Source of the DNA: Longispora fulva
Lineage (GTDB): Bacteria; Actinomycetota; Actinomycetes; Mycobacteriales; Micromonosporaceae
DNA: 64,000 nt
NCBI RefSeq assembly: GCF_015751905.1
Contig: NZ_JADOUF010000001.1
Coordinates: forward strand, 7,564,001 to 7,628,000
Direction: 5' to 3'
In this document: piece by piece, positions 8,521-17,134 of the stretch
Layout: each line of letters opens with the position of its first letter
Numbering within the stretch: the stretch's first letter is position 1
The notes under the pieces: model-generated
Told to the model about the DNA's origin: nothing
Databases searched by the model: none
Seen by the model: only the letters and a program-made list of their open reading frames with translations
Translations under genes and position numbers: made by a program

Positions 8521-9665
8521 CGGGCGAGGAACCGACGCACCCCACCGCACCGGGCGAGCCTGCCGAGGCTCTCGAAGAGCTGGCCGAGGCCGCCGAGCAC
8601 GCCGCCGAGGAGGTCTCCCGGTTCGGTACGCCGGGCAAGCCCTTCTCCCGCTCGCCCTTCCTCACCGGGCTGGTCGGCGGCGCCGGCCTGATCACGGCGT
8701 ACGTGGCCTACCAGGCCGTCGTCAACGTCTGGTCCATGCTCCTGTTGATCTTCGTGGCGGCGTTCCTGGCCGTCGGGCTCAACCCGGCCGTCGTCAAGCT
8801 CCGCGCCTGGGGCCTCAACCGGGGCCTGGCTGTCGCGATCGTCGGGCTGGCCATGGTGCTCGTCTTCTGCGGCGGCATCGCGGCCCTGATCCCGCCCCTC
8901 GTGCAGCAGGGCGACCAGGTGATCGGCAAGTTCCCCGACTACCTGCAACAGCTCACCCACAACCAGTGGCTGCACGACCTCGACAAGAAGTACGACATCA
9001 TCACCAAGGTCAAGGAAGCCGCGACCGCCACGAATATCAGCAACCTGTTCGGCGGGGTGCTCGGCGGGGTCAGCACCCTGTTCGGCACCATGTTCAACGC
9101 CCTGATGACCGTGGTGCTGACGTTCTACTTCCTCGCGGCGTTCGACCGGCTCAAGTCCGGCGCGTACAAGCTGGTGCCCGCCTCGCGCCGGGTGCGCGCC
9201 GAGCGGCTGGGCGACGAGATCCTCGCCAAGGTCGGCGGGTACATGATCGGGGCGATCGGGATCGCGGCCGTCGCCGGGGTCGCGTCCTACATCTTCATGC
9301 TGATCGTCGGCATCCCCTACGCGTACGCCCTCGCGCTCCTCGTCGCCATCCTCGACCTCATCCCGCAGGTCGGCGCCACCCTCGGCGCGGTCATCGTGTG
9401 CATCGTCGGCTTCGCGGCCGGCTCCGTGGGCGTCGGCATCGCCTGTGTGGTGTTCTTCGTGGTCTATCAGCAACTGGAGAACTGGATCATCTACCCCAAG
9501 GTGATGAACCGGGCCGTGGCGGTGACCGACCTCGCCGCGATCATCGGGGTACTGGTCGGCGTCGCCCTGTTGGGGGTTGTCGGCGCGCTGATCGCGGTAC
9601 CGGCGGTGGCGGCGATGCAGCTGATCATCCGTGAGGTGGCCATGCCCCGCCAGGACCAGTGCTGA
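8517..9665 (+). CDS. AI-2E family transporter (PerM-like membrane protein)
   Basis: 382 residues. After an acidic N-terminus of about 45 residues come paired hydrophobic segments (MLLLIFVAAFLAVGLNP, AIVGLAMVLVFCGGIAALIP), a central hydrophilic domain around 130-190, then a block of four or five membrane segments. The block includes NALMTVVLTFYFLAAFD, LLVAILDLIPQVGATLGA and the family-typical IYPKVMNRAVAVTDLAAIIGV ending in ALIAVPAVAAMQLIIRE. The family exports small molecules or acts in ion/proton antiport; the AI-2 assignment is historical. The ATG overlaps the preceding stop, but a TAGGCT box six bases upstream may give separate transcription. Confidence 0.85.
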   Translation: MTGEEPTHPTAPGEPAEALEELAEAAEHAAEEVSRFGTPGKPFSRSPFLTGLVGGAGLITAYVAYQAVVNVWSMLLLIFVAAFLAVGLNPAVVKLRAWGLNRGLAVAIVGLAMVLVFCGGIAALIPPLVQQGDQVIGKFPDYLQQLTHNQWLHDLDKKYDIITKVKEAATATNISNLFGGVLGGVSTLFGTMFNALMTVVLTFYFLAAFDRLKSGAYKLVPASRRVRAERLGDEILAKVGGYMIGAIGIAAVAGVASYIFMLIVGIPYAYALALLVAILDLIPQVGATLGAVIVCIVGFAAGSVGVGIACVVFFVVYQQLENWIIYPKVMNRAVAVTDLAAIIGVLVGVALLGVVGALIAVPAVAAMQLIIREVAMPRQDQC

Positions 9666-9849
9666 CCCCCTGAGCCCCCGCGCCCCGGGCTGACGCCTCC
9701 GGCTGCGGTCATGGTCGTGGCGATGGCATGCGGGCGGCGGTCGTGGAGATGGCCGGGATATTTTGACGGCGGAGGCGTCCGCCCGCCTTGGCCTGGGACG
9801 CAGCGTCTGCGGGCCGGTCAGAGGACGACCGTTGTCCGTGCCCGCACTG

Positions 9850-9929
9850 GCACCGTGTCCTCACCGGAACGGTGCTTGACCAGGACGGGAACAGCGTCGC
9901 CCCGGTCGTGTGCCGACCGGGGCGACGCT
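9850..9929 (-). terminator. Terminator hairpins behind the Scy-like gene
   Basis: A 16-base perfect inverted repeat (9893-9908 with 9914-9929, 5-base loop) starts 14 bases past the stop of the minus-strand Scy-like gene. A second 7-base repeat (9850-9856 with 9869-9875) lies beyond it. The rest of 9666-9943 has no convincing gene; it also holds a 10-base repeat, GACGCCTCCG at 9692 and its complement at 9770. Confidence 0.7.
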
Positions 9930-9943
9930 GACTGATCTGGTGG

Positions 9944-12097
9944 CTACTTCGCCGCGGCGGTCGACTTCGGGCTGGCCGGCTGGTCGGACTTCGCCGGCCC
10001 CACCGTCGCCTTGGGGCCCTCGGCCTTGTCCGCTCCGGCTGACGACGCCTTCGTGCCCGTGGCCTGCGCGGACTCGCGATCCGTGGACTTCGCGGACGCA
10101 TCGGTCGACTTCTGGGACGTGTCGGTTCCCTCCGGGGCGGCGCTCTCGGCCTTCGCGGCGGGGTCGGTAGCCGAGGCATCCGCCTTGGCCGTCGATCCGT
10201 TCCCGCTTCCGGACTTCGCGGCGGCGATCCGCACGGTCTCGGTGCCCGGGGTCCCGCCGGCCGCCTTCTGCGCGGCCCCGCCCGACGATCCGGCAGAGGT
10301 GCCAGCCTCAGACTTCGCTGCCGACTCGGCCGGAGCGGGAGCCCCGGCACTGGCCTTGGCCGCGGACGGTGCCGGAACCCCGGCCCCCGACGAGGCACCC
10401 GACCCGGCTGGACGAGCAGCCGCACCGACGTCAGTCCCCGCTGTGACAGGGGCCCCGGCAGCGGCGGGCACAGCCGACGCACCGAGCTCGGCGGCTGCGG
10501 AAGGCTCGGAAGCGGTGCCAGTCGCGACAGCGGCAGCAGCGGGAGACGCGGCAGGGGCCGGAGTGGAAGCGGCGGAAGCGGCAGCTGCCGGAGTGGCAGC
10601 GGCAGGAGCGGCAGCGGCGGCAGGCATGACCGGGGCGGCGATCGCGGCCGGCCGGCGGAGCGGCTCGTCGTCCTCCACGGTCGCGAACAACGCCGCCGAG
10701 TTCCCCGTCAGCTTCGCCAGGGTCTCCCGGAGCCGGGCCACGTCCTCGCGGATCTCCTGTCGGCGGTCCGCCAGATCCGCGATCTTGCGGTGGGCGTCGC
10801 CGACGACCGACTGCGCCTCGGCGTGTGCCGCGGACAGGGTGGCGGCGGCCGTCTGCTGGGCGGCACCCACCGCCTTGCTGGTGTGCTCGTCCGCGGTCGC
10901 CCGGGCGGCGGTTAAGGCCTGCTCCGCGTGGGCCTTGGCCTCGGCGATGATCCGCTGGGCCTCGGTGCGGGCCTGCTCGGCGGCGGTCTGGGCCGCCTTC
11001 TGCAGGGACTCGGCCTTCGAGTTCGCCTCATTGACCGTGCGCTCGGCCTTCGAATTCGCTTCACTGATCGTGCGCTCGGCCTTCGAGTGCGCCTCGCCGA
11101 CCGTGCGCTCGGTCTCGGACTTCGCCTCGGCGCGCAGGGCCGTGGTCTCGCGCTGGGCCACGGAGCGCAGGGTGTCGGCGTCGGACCGCGCCTTGGTGAG
11201 GGTGGCCTCGGCCTCGGCCCGGTGTTCGGCGGCCTTGCGCTGGGCTTCGGCCCGCAGCTCCTCGATCTCGCGTTGCGCCGTCGCGCGCCGCTCGGCGACC
11301 TCGCGCTGCAGCTGCTGGTGCAGGTCGGTGATCTGCTGCTTCGTGGTGGCCCGCAACTGCTGGGTCTCGGCGTGGGTCTGTTCGGCCTGGGTGCGGGCCG
11401 CGGTGAGCATCTGCTCGGACTGGACCTGGCTCTCCGTCTTGAGCGCCTCGACGGACCGCTGGGTCTCCGCGGTCAGCTGGTCGGCCTGGCTGCGGGCGGC
11501 GGACACGAGGCGCTCGGCCTCGGCGCGGGCCTCGGCGAGGGTGCGCTGGGCGTTGGCGGTGGCCTCGTTGACCTGTTTCTCCAGCGCGGCCCGGCGGGCG
11601 GCCTCCTCCTGCTCGGCGGTGACCCGGCGGGCGTTGAGGGCGGTCTGGAAGTCCTTGGTCGCCTGCTCGGCCTGCGCGCGGGCCTGCCCGACGGTCTGCT
11701 CGGCCTGGTTGCGGGCCTCGACGAGGGTGCGCTCCGCGGCGGCGCGGTGCTCGGTGATCGCCTGGTTGGCCCGGGTGGTGATCAGACGGGCCTCCTCCTC
11801 GGCGAGGGCGAGGATCTGCTCCACCCGGGGACCGAGGTGCTTGTACTGCGCCTTGTCGCCGACCACGGACCGGCGGCGCAACTCCGCGATCTCCGCCTGC
11901 AGCTGGGCGACCTGGCCCGCGTACGCCTGGGCCTGGGCGAATGCCTCTTCCCGCTCGGCGGCCAGCCCGGCCACGAAACCCTCGATCTGCGTCACATAGC
12001 GGTCGACCTGCTTGCGGTCGTACCCCCGCAGTGTGGTTTCGAAGGTTGTCTCGGTGGAGGTATTGCCCAATGTGAACACATCACCCTGCTGACCCAT
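9944..12097 (-). CDS. Scy-like DivIVA-domain coiled-coil protein
   Basis: 717 residues. TTFETTLRGYDRKQVDRYV (about 17-35) is a short DivIVA-type N-terminal motif. RVEQILALAEEEA follows, then a very long Ala/Glu/Arg coiled coil (about 60-500) ending DRRQEIREDVARLRETLAKL, then an Ala/Pro/Ser-rich low-complexity tail. Streptomyces Scy, often annotated as a cellulose-binding protein, and its neighbour FilP have this architecture and organise the polar growth site with DivIVA. The protein is shorter than Streptomyces Scy (over 1300 residues), so orthology is an inference from architecture and gene order. ATG 12097 has no Shine-Dalgarno but TAGTAT lies 7 bases upstream. Confidence 0.65.
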   Translation of the reverse strand: MGQQGDVFTLGNTSTETTFETTLRGYDRKQVDRYVTQIEGFVAGLAAEREEAFAQAQAYAGQVAQLQAEIAELRRRSVVGDKAQYKHLGPRVEQILALAEEEARLITTRANQAITEHRAAAERTLVEARNQAEQTVGQARAQAEQATKDFQTALNARRVTAEQEEAARRAALEKQVNEATANAQRTLAEARAEAERLVSAARSQADQLTAETQRSVEALKTESQVQSEQMLTAARTQAEQTHAETQQLRATTKQQITDLHQQLQREVAERRATAQREIEELRAEAQRKAAEHRAEAEATLTKARSDADTLRSVAQRETTALRAEAKSETERTVGEAHSKAERTISEANSKAERTVNEANSKAESLQKAAQTAAEQARTEAQRIIAEAKAHAEQALTAARATADEHTSKAVGAAQQTAAATLSAAHAEAQSVVGDAHRKIADLADRRQEIREDVARLRETLAKLTGNSAALFATVEDDEPLRRPAAIAAPVMPAAAAAPAAATPAAAASAASTPAPAASPAAAAVATGTASEPSAAAELGASAVPAAAGAPVTAGTDVGAAARPAGSGASSGAGVPAPSAAKASAGAPAPAESAAKSEAGTSAGSSGGAAQKAAGGTPGTETVRIAAAKSGSGNGSTAKADASATDPAAKAESAAPEGTDTSQKSTDASAKSTDRESAQATGTKASSAGADKAEGPKATVGPAKSDQPASPKSTAAAK

Positions 12098-12104
12098 GCA
12101 CCTA

Positions 12105-12110
12105 ATACTA
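12105..12110 (-). promoter_or_regulatory. Putative leaderless -10 box (TAGTAT-N7-ATG)
   Basis: On the minus strand TAGTAT stands seven bases before ATG 12097, with no Shine-Dalgarno between them. This would let the Scy-like gene be transcribed separately from the FilP-like gene upstream. Confidence 0.45.
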
Positions 12111-12163
12111 GCCAGAAGGTGTGTGAGCACGGTGTGAGGAGCACGTGCCACGAGAAAATACGG

Positions 12164-12196
12164 CGGTGCCCGGCGCAAGGAACGCGCCGGGCACCG
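12164..12196 (-). terminator. Terminator hairpin after the FilP-like gene
   Basis: A perfect 13-base inverted repeat (CGGTGCCCGGCGC with its complement at 12184-12196) around a 7-base loop, starting 16 bases after the FilP-like stop. It separates the transcripts of the two coiled-coil genes. Confidence 0.7.
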
Positions 12197-12211
12197 TGGG
12201 TGAGGCTGGGG

Positions 12212-13462
12212 TTACTTGTCGTCCTTCTTGTCTTCGGCCTTCTCCTCGGCCTTGGCCGGGGTGCCGCCGAGCACCGCGCCCAGCGCGCCGCCGCCGATGT
12301 TGGCGAGGCCACCGAGCATTTCGCGGAGCTGGCCGAGTTGGGCGGTGACGGAGTCCCGCTGGCGGGTGAGCTCCTCCACCTCCCGGCGGGCGGCCGTGGT
12401 GGTCAGCTCGGCCTCGCTGCGGGCGTCGGCCGTGGCCCGCGCCGCCTCGCTCCGGGCCTCGCTCGTGGTCTTCTCCGCGAGCGCCTTGGCCTTCTCGATC
12501 GTGTCGTTCGCCGTGCGGTCGGCCTCGATCCGCCGGGACTCGGCGCGCTGCTCGGTCTCCTTGGCCCGCTCGTCGGCGGTGCGGGCACGCTGCTCCGCCT
12601 CGGTGACGAGCTTCTGGGTCGCGGCGACCGCGGAGTTGTGCCGCTCGGACTCCTCGCGCTCGGAGGTCTCGCGACGTTCCGCGAGCTCGAGGGCCAGGGA
12701 CTGCAGGTCCTTGTCCCGCTTCTCCTTGGCCTCCGCGTAGAGCTTGGTGGCCTCGGCGCGCTTCTCCTCCGCCTCGCGGGCGGCCTTGGCGCGCAGCTGG
12801 GTGATCTCCCGCTCGGCCGTGGCCCGCAGGGTGGCGACCTCGCGCTCGACCGTCGCGCGCAGCTCGGCCACCTCGTGGGCGGCGGAGGTACGCAGCTGCT
12901 TGGTCTCGCGGTCGGCGTCCGCCCGCAGCGTGTCGGCTTCCCGACGCGCCTGCACCCGCAGCTCGGCTGCCTCGCGCTCGGCGGCCGTCTTCAGGCCGCT
13001 CGCCTCGCGCTCGGTGGTCGCCTTCATGGCGGCCGCCTCCGCGCGGGACTTGTCCGTGATCTCGCGTGCCTCCAGCCGGGCGGTGGACAAGATGCCCTCC
13101 GCCTCCCGCTTCGCCTCGGCGCGGTGCTCGTTGGCCTGCTCCTCGGCGAGGCGGAGGATCTGCTCCACCCGGGTGCCGAGCCCCGAGAGCGTGGGCCGTG
13201 AGTTCTCCTCGATGGCCTTGGTCTGCTCGGTGACCTTCTGTTCCAGCGAGCCCATCCGCTGTTCGGACTGGCGGAGGCGACGCTGGGCGTCGGTCATCCG
13301 CTGCTCGGCCTCGGAACGGGCACCTTCGGACTGGGCCAGCGCAGCATTGAGCCGCTGGACGAAGTCGTCGACCTGCGCGCGGTCATAACCACGCAGAACG
13401 ACCGTGAAATCGGGTTGACTGTTCGCTTGCTCGAAGAATGTCATGGAGGGCTGCTGGGGCAT
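12212..13462 (-). CDS. filP: FilP-like coiled-coil cytoskeletal protein
   Basis: 416 residues. The N-terminus has PDFTVVLRGYDRAQVDDFV, the same motif as its neighbour, then LSGLGTRVEQILRLAEEQA and a continuous coiled coil to about residue 395. It ends with ELTRQRDSVTAQLGQLREM and a Lys/Asp/Glu tail. Streptomyces FilP is an intermediate-filament-like, DivIVA-interacting protein of about 310 residues with the same motif order, and its gene is next to scy, as here. ATG 13462 fits best because GAGTAT lies six bases upstream; TTG 13498 and ATG 13444 are alternatives. Paralogy to the Scy-like protein is plain from the shared N-terminal and RVEQIL segments. Confidence 0.65.
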   Translation of the reverse strand: MPQQPSMTFFEQANSQPDFTVVLRGYDRAQVDDFVQRLNAALAQSEGARSEAEQRMTDAQRRLRQSEQRMGSLEQKVTEQTKAIEENSRPTLSGLGTRVEQILRLAEEQANEHRAEAKREAEGILSTARLEAREITDKSRAEAAAMKATTEREASGLKTAAEREAAELRVQARREADTLRADADRETKQLRTSAAHEVAELRATVEREVATLRATAEREITQLRAKAAREAEEKRAEATKLYAEAKEKRDKDLQSLALELAERRETSEREESERHNSAVAATQKLVTEAEQRARTADERAKETEQRAESRRIEADRTANDTIEKAKALAEKTTSEARSEAARATADARSEAELTTTAARREVEELTRQRDSVTAQLGQLREMLGGLANIGGGALGAVLGGTPAKAEEKAEDKKDDK

Positions 13463-13581
13463 TGGCACATACTCGCAGACCGGCAGGGGTCTCGCCAAGG
13501 GTGGAAGCCCTTTACGTAGACCGATAAATACGTATACGAACGGTTTCTAACCGTAGGCTCGAGAACACGCTCTGTCAAAAA
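13463..13581 (-). promoter_or_regulatory. Upstream region of the FilP-like gene with palindromes
   Basis: An AT-richer stretch in a GC-rich window. It contains ACGGTTTCTAACCGT (13540-13554), a perfect inverted repeat with a 3-base centre, and CGTATACG (13531-13538). The first may act as terminator or operator for ccr, which ends at 13582. The second sits near the probable promoter of the FilP-like gene. Confidence 0.4.
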
Positions 13582-14907
13582 CTACTGTCCTCGGAACCGG
13601 TTGATTTCCGTCAGGTGCTTGGCCCGCATCTCCGGGTTCCGCACGCCCTGACCTTCCTCAGTGGCGAGACAGAGCACGCCGACCTTGCCCTGGTGCTGGT
13701 TGCGGTGCACCTCGTAGGCGGCCTGACCTGCCTGCTCAAGGGGGTAAACGCTGGACAGCGTCGGGTGGATACGGCCCAGTGCCACGAGCCGGTTGGCCTC
13801 CCACGCCTCGCGGTAGTTCGCGAAGTGGCTGCCGACGATCCGCTTGAGACTCATCCAGAGGTACCGGTTGTCGTAGGTGTGCCAATATCCGGAGGTCGAC
13901 GCGCAGGTGACGATCGTGCCGCCCCGCTTGGCGACGTAGACGGAGGCGCCGAAGGTCTCGCGGCCCGGGTGCTCGAAGACGATGTCGGGGTCCTCGCCGC
14001 CGGTCAGCTCGCGGATCTTCGCCCCGAAACGGCGCCACTCGCGCTCGTCCTGGGTGTTCTCGTCCTTCCAGAACTGGAAGTCGCGGCGGTCGATGATGTG
14101 CTCGGCGCCCATCTTCCGGCAGATGTCCGCCTTGTCCTCGCTGGAGACGACGCAGATCGGGATCGCGCCGCCGTTGAGCGCCATCTGGGTGGCGTAGGAG
14201 CCGAGGCCGCCGGACGCGCCCCAGATCAGGACGACGTCGCCCTGCTTCATGTCGGCGCCGTTCTTGGAGACCAGCTGCCGGTACGCGGTGGAGTTGACCA
14301 GCCCGGGGCTGGCCGCCTCCTCCCAGGTCAGGTGGTCGGGCTTCGGCATCAGCTGGTTGGCCTTGACGAGGGCCAGCTCGGCGAGCCCGCCGAAGTTGGT
14401 CTCGAAGCCCCAGATCCGCTGCTGCGGGTCGAGCATCGTGTCGTCGTGGCCCTGGGGCTCCTCCAACTCGACGTTGAGGCAGTGCGCGACGACCTCGTCG
14501 CCGACCTTCCACTTGGTGACGCCCGCGCCGACGGCGAGGACGACACCGGCGGCGTCGGAGCCGATCACGTGGTACGGCAGGTCGTGCCGCTTGGTCAGCT
14601 CCGACAGCTTCCCGTACTTCTCCAGGAACCGGAACGTGGACACCGGCTCGAAGATCGAGGTCCACACGGTGTTGTAGTTGACCGCGCTGGCCATGACGGC
14701 GATCAGCGCCTCGCCGGGGCCGACCTCGGGGGTGGGCACCTCCTGGACGTGCATGGACTGCCGGGGGTCCTTGTCGCGGTGCGCGACGCCGTCGAACATC
14801 CCCTCGTCCTCACGGCGGACGACGACCCCTCGGTAGCTCGCCGGGATCTTGATCGCGGCGAGTGCCTCGCGGTCGCCCGCGTTGATGGCGGTGCGGATGT
14901 CGTCCAT
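13582..14907 (-). CDS. ccr: Crotonyl-CoA carboxylase/reductase
   Basis: 441 residues, the usual Ccr length, from an ATG with AGGAGG seven bases upstream. It is a zinc-free MDR enzyme that reductively carboxylates crotonyl-CoA with NADPH and CO2 to (2S)-ethylmalonyl-CoA. It feeds the ethylmalonyl-CoA pathway and extender units for polyketides. SAVNYNTVWTS (about 74-84), IWGFETNFGG and GSHFANYREA carry the Asn, Phe-Glu and His residues that form the known CO2-binding pocket; IWGASGGLGSYA is the NADPH loop. Epimerase, thiolase and MeaB lie next door. Upstream it has a sigma70-like promoter and a palindrome shared with the icmA upstream region. Confidence 0.93.
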   Translation of the reverse strand: MDDIRTAINAGDREALAAIKIPASYRGVVVRREDEGMFDGVAHRDKDPRQSMHVQEVPTPEVGPGEALIAVMASAVNYNTVWTSIFEPVSTFRFLEKYGKLSELTKRHDLPYHVIGSDAAGVVLAVGAGVTKWKVGDEVVAHCLNVELEEPQGHDDTMLDPQQRIWGFETNFGGLAELALVKANQLMPKPDHLTWEEAASPGLVNSTAYRQLVSKNGADMKQGDVVLIWGASGGLGSYATQMALNGGAIPICVVSSEDKADICRKMGAEHIIDRRDFQFWKDENTQDEREWRRFGAKIRELTGGEDPDIVFEHPGRETFGASVYVAKRGGTIVTCASTSGYWHTYDNRYLWMSLKRIVGSHFANYREAWEANRLVALGRIHPTLSSVYPLEQAGQAAYEVHRNQHQGKVGVLCLATEEGQGVRNPEMRAKHLTEINRFRGQ

Positions 14908-14970
14908 GGGTGCCTCCTGTGACCGGCGTCTCTGCCCGCATGTTACTCATGGGTAGCAGGGTGCGCGCAG

Positions 14971-14999
14971 CATTCTGTGAGATACCGCACTCAGGTCAA
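14971..14999 (-). promoter_or_regulatory. Putative ccr promoter
   Basis: On the minus strand TTGACC (14994-14999) and AGAATG (14971-14976) are separated by exactly 17 bases. Transcription would start about 57 bases before the ATG. A GTATCT hexamer within the spacer is an alternative -10. Confidence 0.5.
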
Positions 15000-15012
15000 A
15001 GGGTGTCACGTG

Positions 15013-15026
15013 AACGATCGTTAAGG
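15013..15026. promoter_or_regulatory. Candidate operator AACGATCGTT upstream of ccr
   Basis: A perfect 10-base palindrome, AACGATCGTT (15013-15022), followed by AAGG. CGATCGTTAAGG (15015-15026) recurs at 23973-23984 in front of the acyl-CoA mutase gene. It lies about 15 bases upstream of the predicted ccr -35 box, a place typical of an activator or repressor site. TetR-type fatty-acid regulators use palindromes of this kind, but no regulator gene is present here. Confidence 0.45.
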
Positions 15027-15054
15027 AAGACCTTCCGGCGAGAAATCCCGCCGG
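15027..15054 (-). terminator. Hairpin after the epimerase gene
   Basis: CCGGCG (15035-15040) pairs with CGCCGG (15049-15054) across an 8-base loop, directly after the epimerase stop at 15056. The adjoining GGAAGACCTTCC forms a second small palindrome. Confidence 0.45.
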
Positions 15055-15055
15055 A

Positions 15056-15526
15056 TCAGTGCCCGGCGGCGGGCTCGACGAGCTCGACCAGCACGCCCCC
15101 GGCGTCCTTGGGGTGGACAAAGTTGATTCTGGAGTCGGAAGTACCCCGCCGCGGGGCGTCGTAGAGGAGCCGGACGCCGCGTTCGCGGAGTGTGGCGCAG
15201 GCCACGTCGATGTCGGCCACGGTGTACGCGACCTGCTGGACCCCCGGACCCGACCGGTCGAGGAACTTGGCGATCGTGGAGGAGGGGGACAATGGGGACA
15301 AGAGCTGGATACAACCGCCCTCGGAGGTGGGGCCGACCGCGAGCATGGCCTCGCGTACCCCCTGCTCCTCGTTGGTCTCGGTGTGGACACAGCGCATGCC
15401 GAAGGTGTTCTCATAGAACGCGATGGCGGCGTCGAGGTCGGCTACGGCCACCCCGACGTGGTCGATGCGGAGCAGGCCGATACCGTCGGAACGGGGTGCT
15501 GCCCCCGGGGCTGCGGATGTGGTCAT
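15056..15526 (-). CDS. mce: Methylmalonyl-CoA/ethylmalonyl-CoA epimerase
   Basis: 156 residues, of the vicinal-oxygen-chelate (glyoxalase-like) fold. [20 protein letters not shown] contains the first metal-ligand histidine, [10 protein letters not shown] and [15 protein letters not shown] further fold motifs, and GVLVELVEP the glutamate ligand near the C-terminus. It interconverts the R and S forms of methylmalonyl-CoA (and ethylmalonyl-CoA), linking Ccr or propionyl-CoA carboxylase products to mutases. The start is the ATG at 15526; an upstream extension runs through the thiolase promoter and has no family likeness. It is divergent from the thiolase gene with only 37 bases between starts. 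Confidence 0.88.
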   Translation of the reverse strand: MTTSAAPGAAPRSDGIGLLRIDHVGVAVADLDAAIAFYENTFGMRCVHTETNEEQGVREAMLAVGPTSEGGCIQLLSPLSPSSTIAKFLDRSGPGVQQVAYTVADIDVACATLRERGVRLLYDAPRRGTSDSRINFVHPKDAGGVLVELVEPAAGH

Positions 15527-15563
15527 GCCCCTAGTCTGGACGAACTTCAATCGTGGAGGCGAC

Positions 15564-16748
15564 ATGGGCTCGGTGATCGTCAACGGCGCGCGTACCCCGA
15601 TGGGGCGGCTGCTCGGCAACCTCAAGGACTTCTCGGCCACCCAGCTGGGATCTGTCGCGATCAAGGCCGCTCTCGAGCGGTCAGGGGTCGCGCCGGAGCA
15701 GGTCCAGTACGTGATCATGGGTCAGGTGCTGCAGGCCGGCGCGGGGCAGATCCCCGCCCGTCAGGCGGCCATCGGCGCGGGCGTTCCGATGAACGTCCCC
15801 GCGCTCACCATCAACAAGGTCTGCCTCTCCGGGCTCGACGCGATCGCGCTGGCCGACCAGCTGATCCGCGCCGGTGAGGTCGACATCGTCGTCGCCGGCG
15901 GCATGGAGTCGATGACCAACGCGCCGCACCTGCTCGTCGGGCAGCGCGCCGGTTACAAGTACGGCGACGTGGTCATCAAGGACCACATGGCCCTCGACGG
16001 CCTGACGGACGCGTACGACAACATCCCGATGGGCCAGTCGACGGAGAACTTCGTCAGCAAGCTGGGCATCTCCCGCGAGGACCAGGACGCGTTCTCCGCC
16101 CGCAGCCACCAGCGCGCGGCCAAGGCGCAGAGCAACGGCGTGTTCGCCGACGAGATCGCCCCGGTCAGCGTGCCGCAGCGCAAGGGCGACCCGGTGCTGC
16201 TGACCGAGGACGAGGGCATCCGCCCGGACACCACGGTCGAGACCCTGGGCAAGCTGCGCCCGGCGTTCGACAAGGCCGGCACCATCACCGCCGGCAGCTC
16301 GTCCCCGATCTCCGACGGCGCGGCCGCCGTGATCGTGATGAGCAAGGCCAAGGCCGAGGAGCTCGGCCTGGAGTGGATCGCCGAGATCGGCGCGCACGGC
16401 AACGTCGCGGGTCCGGACAACTCGCTGCACTCCCAGCCGTCCAACGCGATCAAGCACGCCCTCGCCAAGGAGGGCCTGACGGTCGCCGACCTCGACCTGA
16501 TCGAGATCAACGAGGCGTTCGCGGCCGTGGGCATCCAGTCGATGCGCGACCTGGGCGTCAGTGACGAGATCGTCAACGTCAACGGCGGGGCGATCGCGCT
16601 CGGCCACCCGATCGGCATGTCCGGCGCCCGGCTGGCCCTGACCCTCGCGCTGGAGCTCAAGCGCCGGGGTGGCGGGGTCGGCGCCGCCGCGCTGTGCGGT
16701 GGCGGTGGCCAGGGGGACGCGCTGCTGCTCCGCGTGCCGCGTAGCTGA
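15564..16748 (+). CDS. Acetyl-CoA C-acetyltransferase (thiolase)
   Basis: 394 residues, starting at an ATG with GGAGG six bases upstream. Thiolase II catalytic residues are visible: Cys87 in [10 protein letters not shown], His348 in [12 protein letters not shown] and Cys378 in [18 protein letters not shown] is also present. It condenses two acetyl-CoA to acetoacetyl-CoA, the first step of the ethylmalonyl-CoA pathway, or works in reverse in degradation. The same neighbours (epimerase on one side, MeaB-type GTPase on the other, Scy/FilP nearby) are, from memory, found in Streptomyces. The next start overlaps its stop. Confidence 0.9.
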   Translation: MGSVIVNGARTPMGRLLGNLKDFSATQLGSVAIKAALERSGVAPEQVQYVIMGQVLQAGAGQIPARQAAIGAGVPMNVPALTINKVCLSGLDAIALADQLIRAGEVDIVVAGGMESMTNAPHLLVGQRAGYKYGDVVIKDHMALDGLTDAYDNIPMGQSTENFVSKLGISREDQDAFSARSHQRAAKAQSNGVFADEIAPVSVPQRKGDPVLLTEDEGIRPDTTVETLGKLRPAFDKAGTITAGSSSPISDGAAAVIVMSKAKAEELGLEWIAEIGAHGNVAGPDNSLHSQPSNAIKHALAKEGLTVADLDLIEINEAFAAVGIQSMRDLGVSDEIVNVNGGAIALGHPIGMSGARLALTLALELKRRGGGVGAAALCGGGGQGDALLLRVPRS

Positions 16749-17134
16749 TGCGCGGAGGGGTACCGCTGGCGTTCTTCGCCCGGCTCCTCGGTGGCCAGCC
16801 GGCCACCGAGGCGTCGGACGGCTACGACGGTTACGAGTTCTGGCTGGGGGCCGACGAGCGCGGCACCGGCGGGGCGCTGATCGTCATGCGCGAGGACGAG
16901 CCGATGGTGCCCGACGAGCCGTACTGCCTGGTCTGGGGCGTGCAGGAGGGGACGACGTACGGCGGCGTCCGCTCGGTGACCGTGAGCGAGGGTCAGGTCG
17001 AGTTCGACCTGGCCCCCGGGAACGCCGCCGAGTTGGACGTGCCGCGCACGTTCCGGATCACGTTCGCACCGGACCAGACCGAAACCGTACGAAGAGGCCT
17101 ACAGCGGACGCTGGGTGAGGAAGTCGTGGCATGA
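16748..17134 (+). CDS. Conserved hypothetical protein between thiolase and meaB
   Basis: 128 residues, with ATG overlapping the thiolase stop and its own stop overlapping the meaB start. It is acidic, with a YDGYEFWLGADERGTGGALIV core, no membrane segment and no motif I recognise. Strict translational coupling between thiolase and MeaB suggests a role with acyl-CoA or B12-dependent mutase metabolism, but that is inference from position only. The predicted strands suggest a small beta-rich protein. Confidence 0.7.
   Translation: MRGGVPLAFFARLLGGQPATEASDGYDGYEFWLGADERGTGGALIVMREDEPMVPDEPYCLVWGVQEGTTYGGVRSVTVSEGQVEFDLAPGNAAELDVPRTFRITFAPDQTETVRRGLQRTLGEEVVA

Noticed and set aside
10011-13201. 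Long plus-strand frames opposite the Scy/FilP-like genes
   Set aside because: They are Ser/Ala/Leu-rich antisense images of coiled-coil repeats; codon periodicity and N-terminal motifs support the minus strand.
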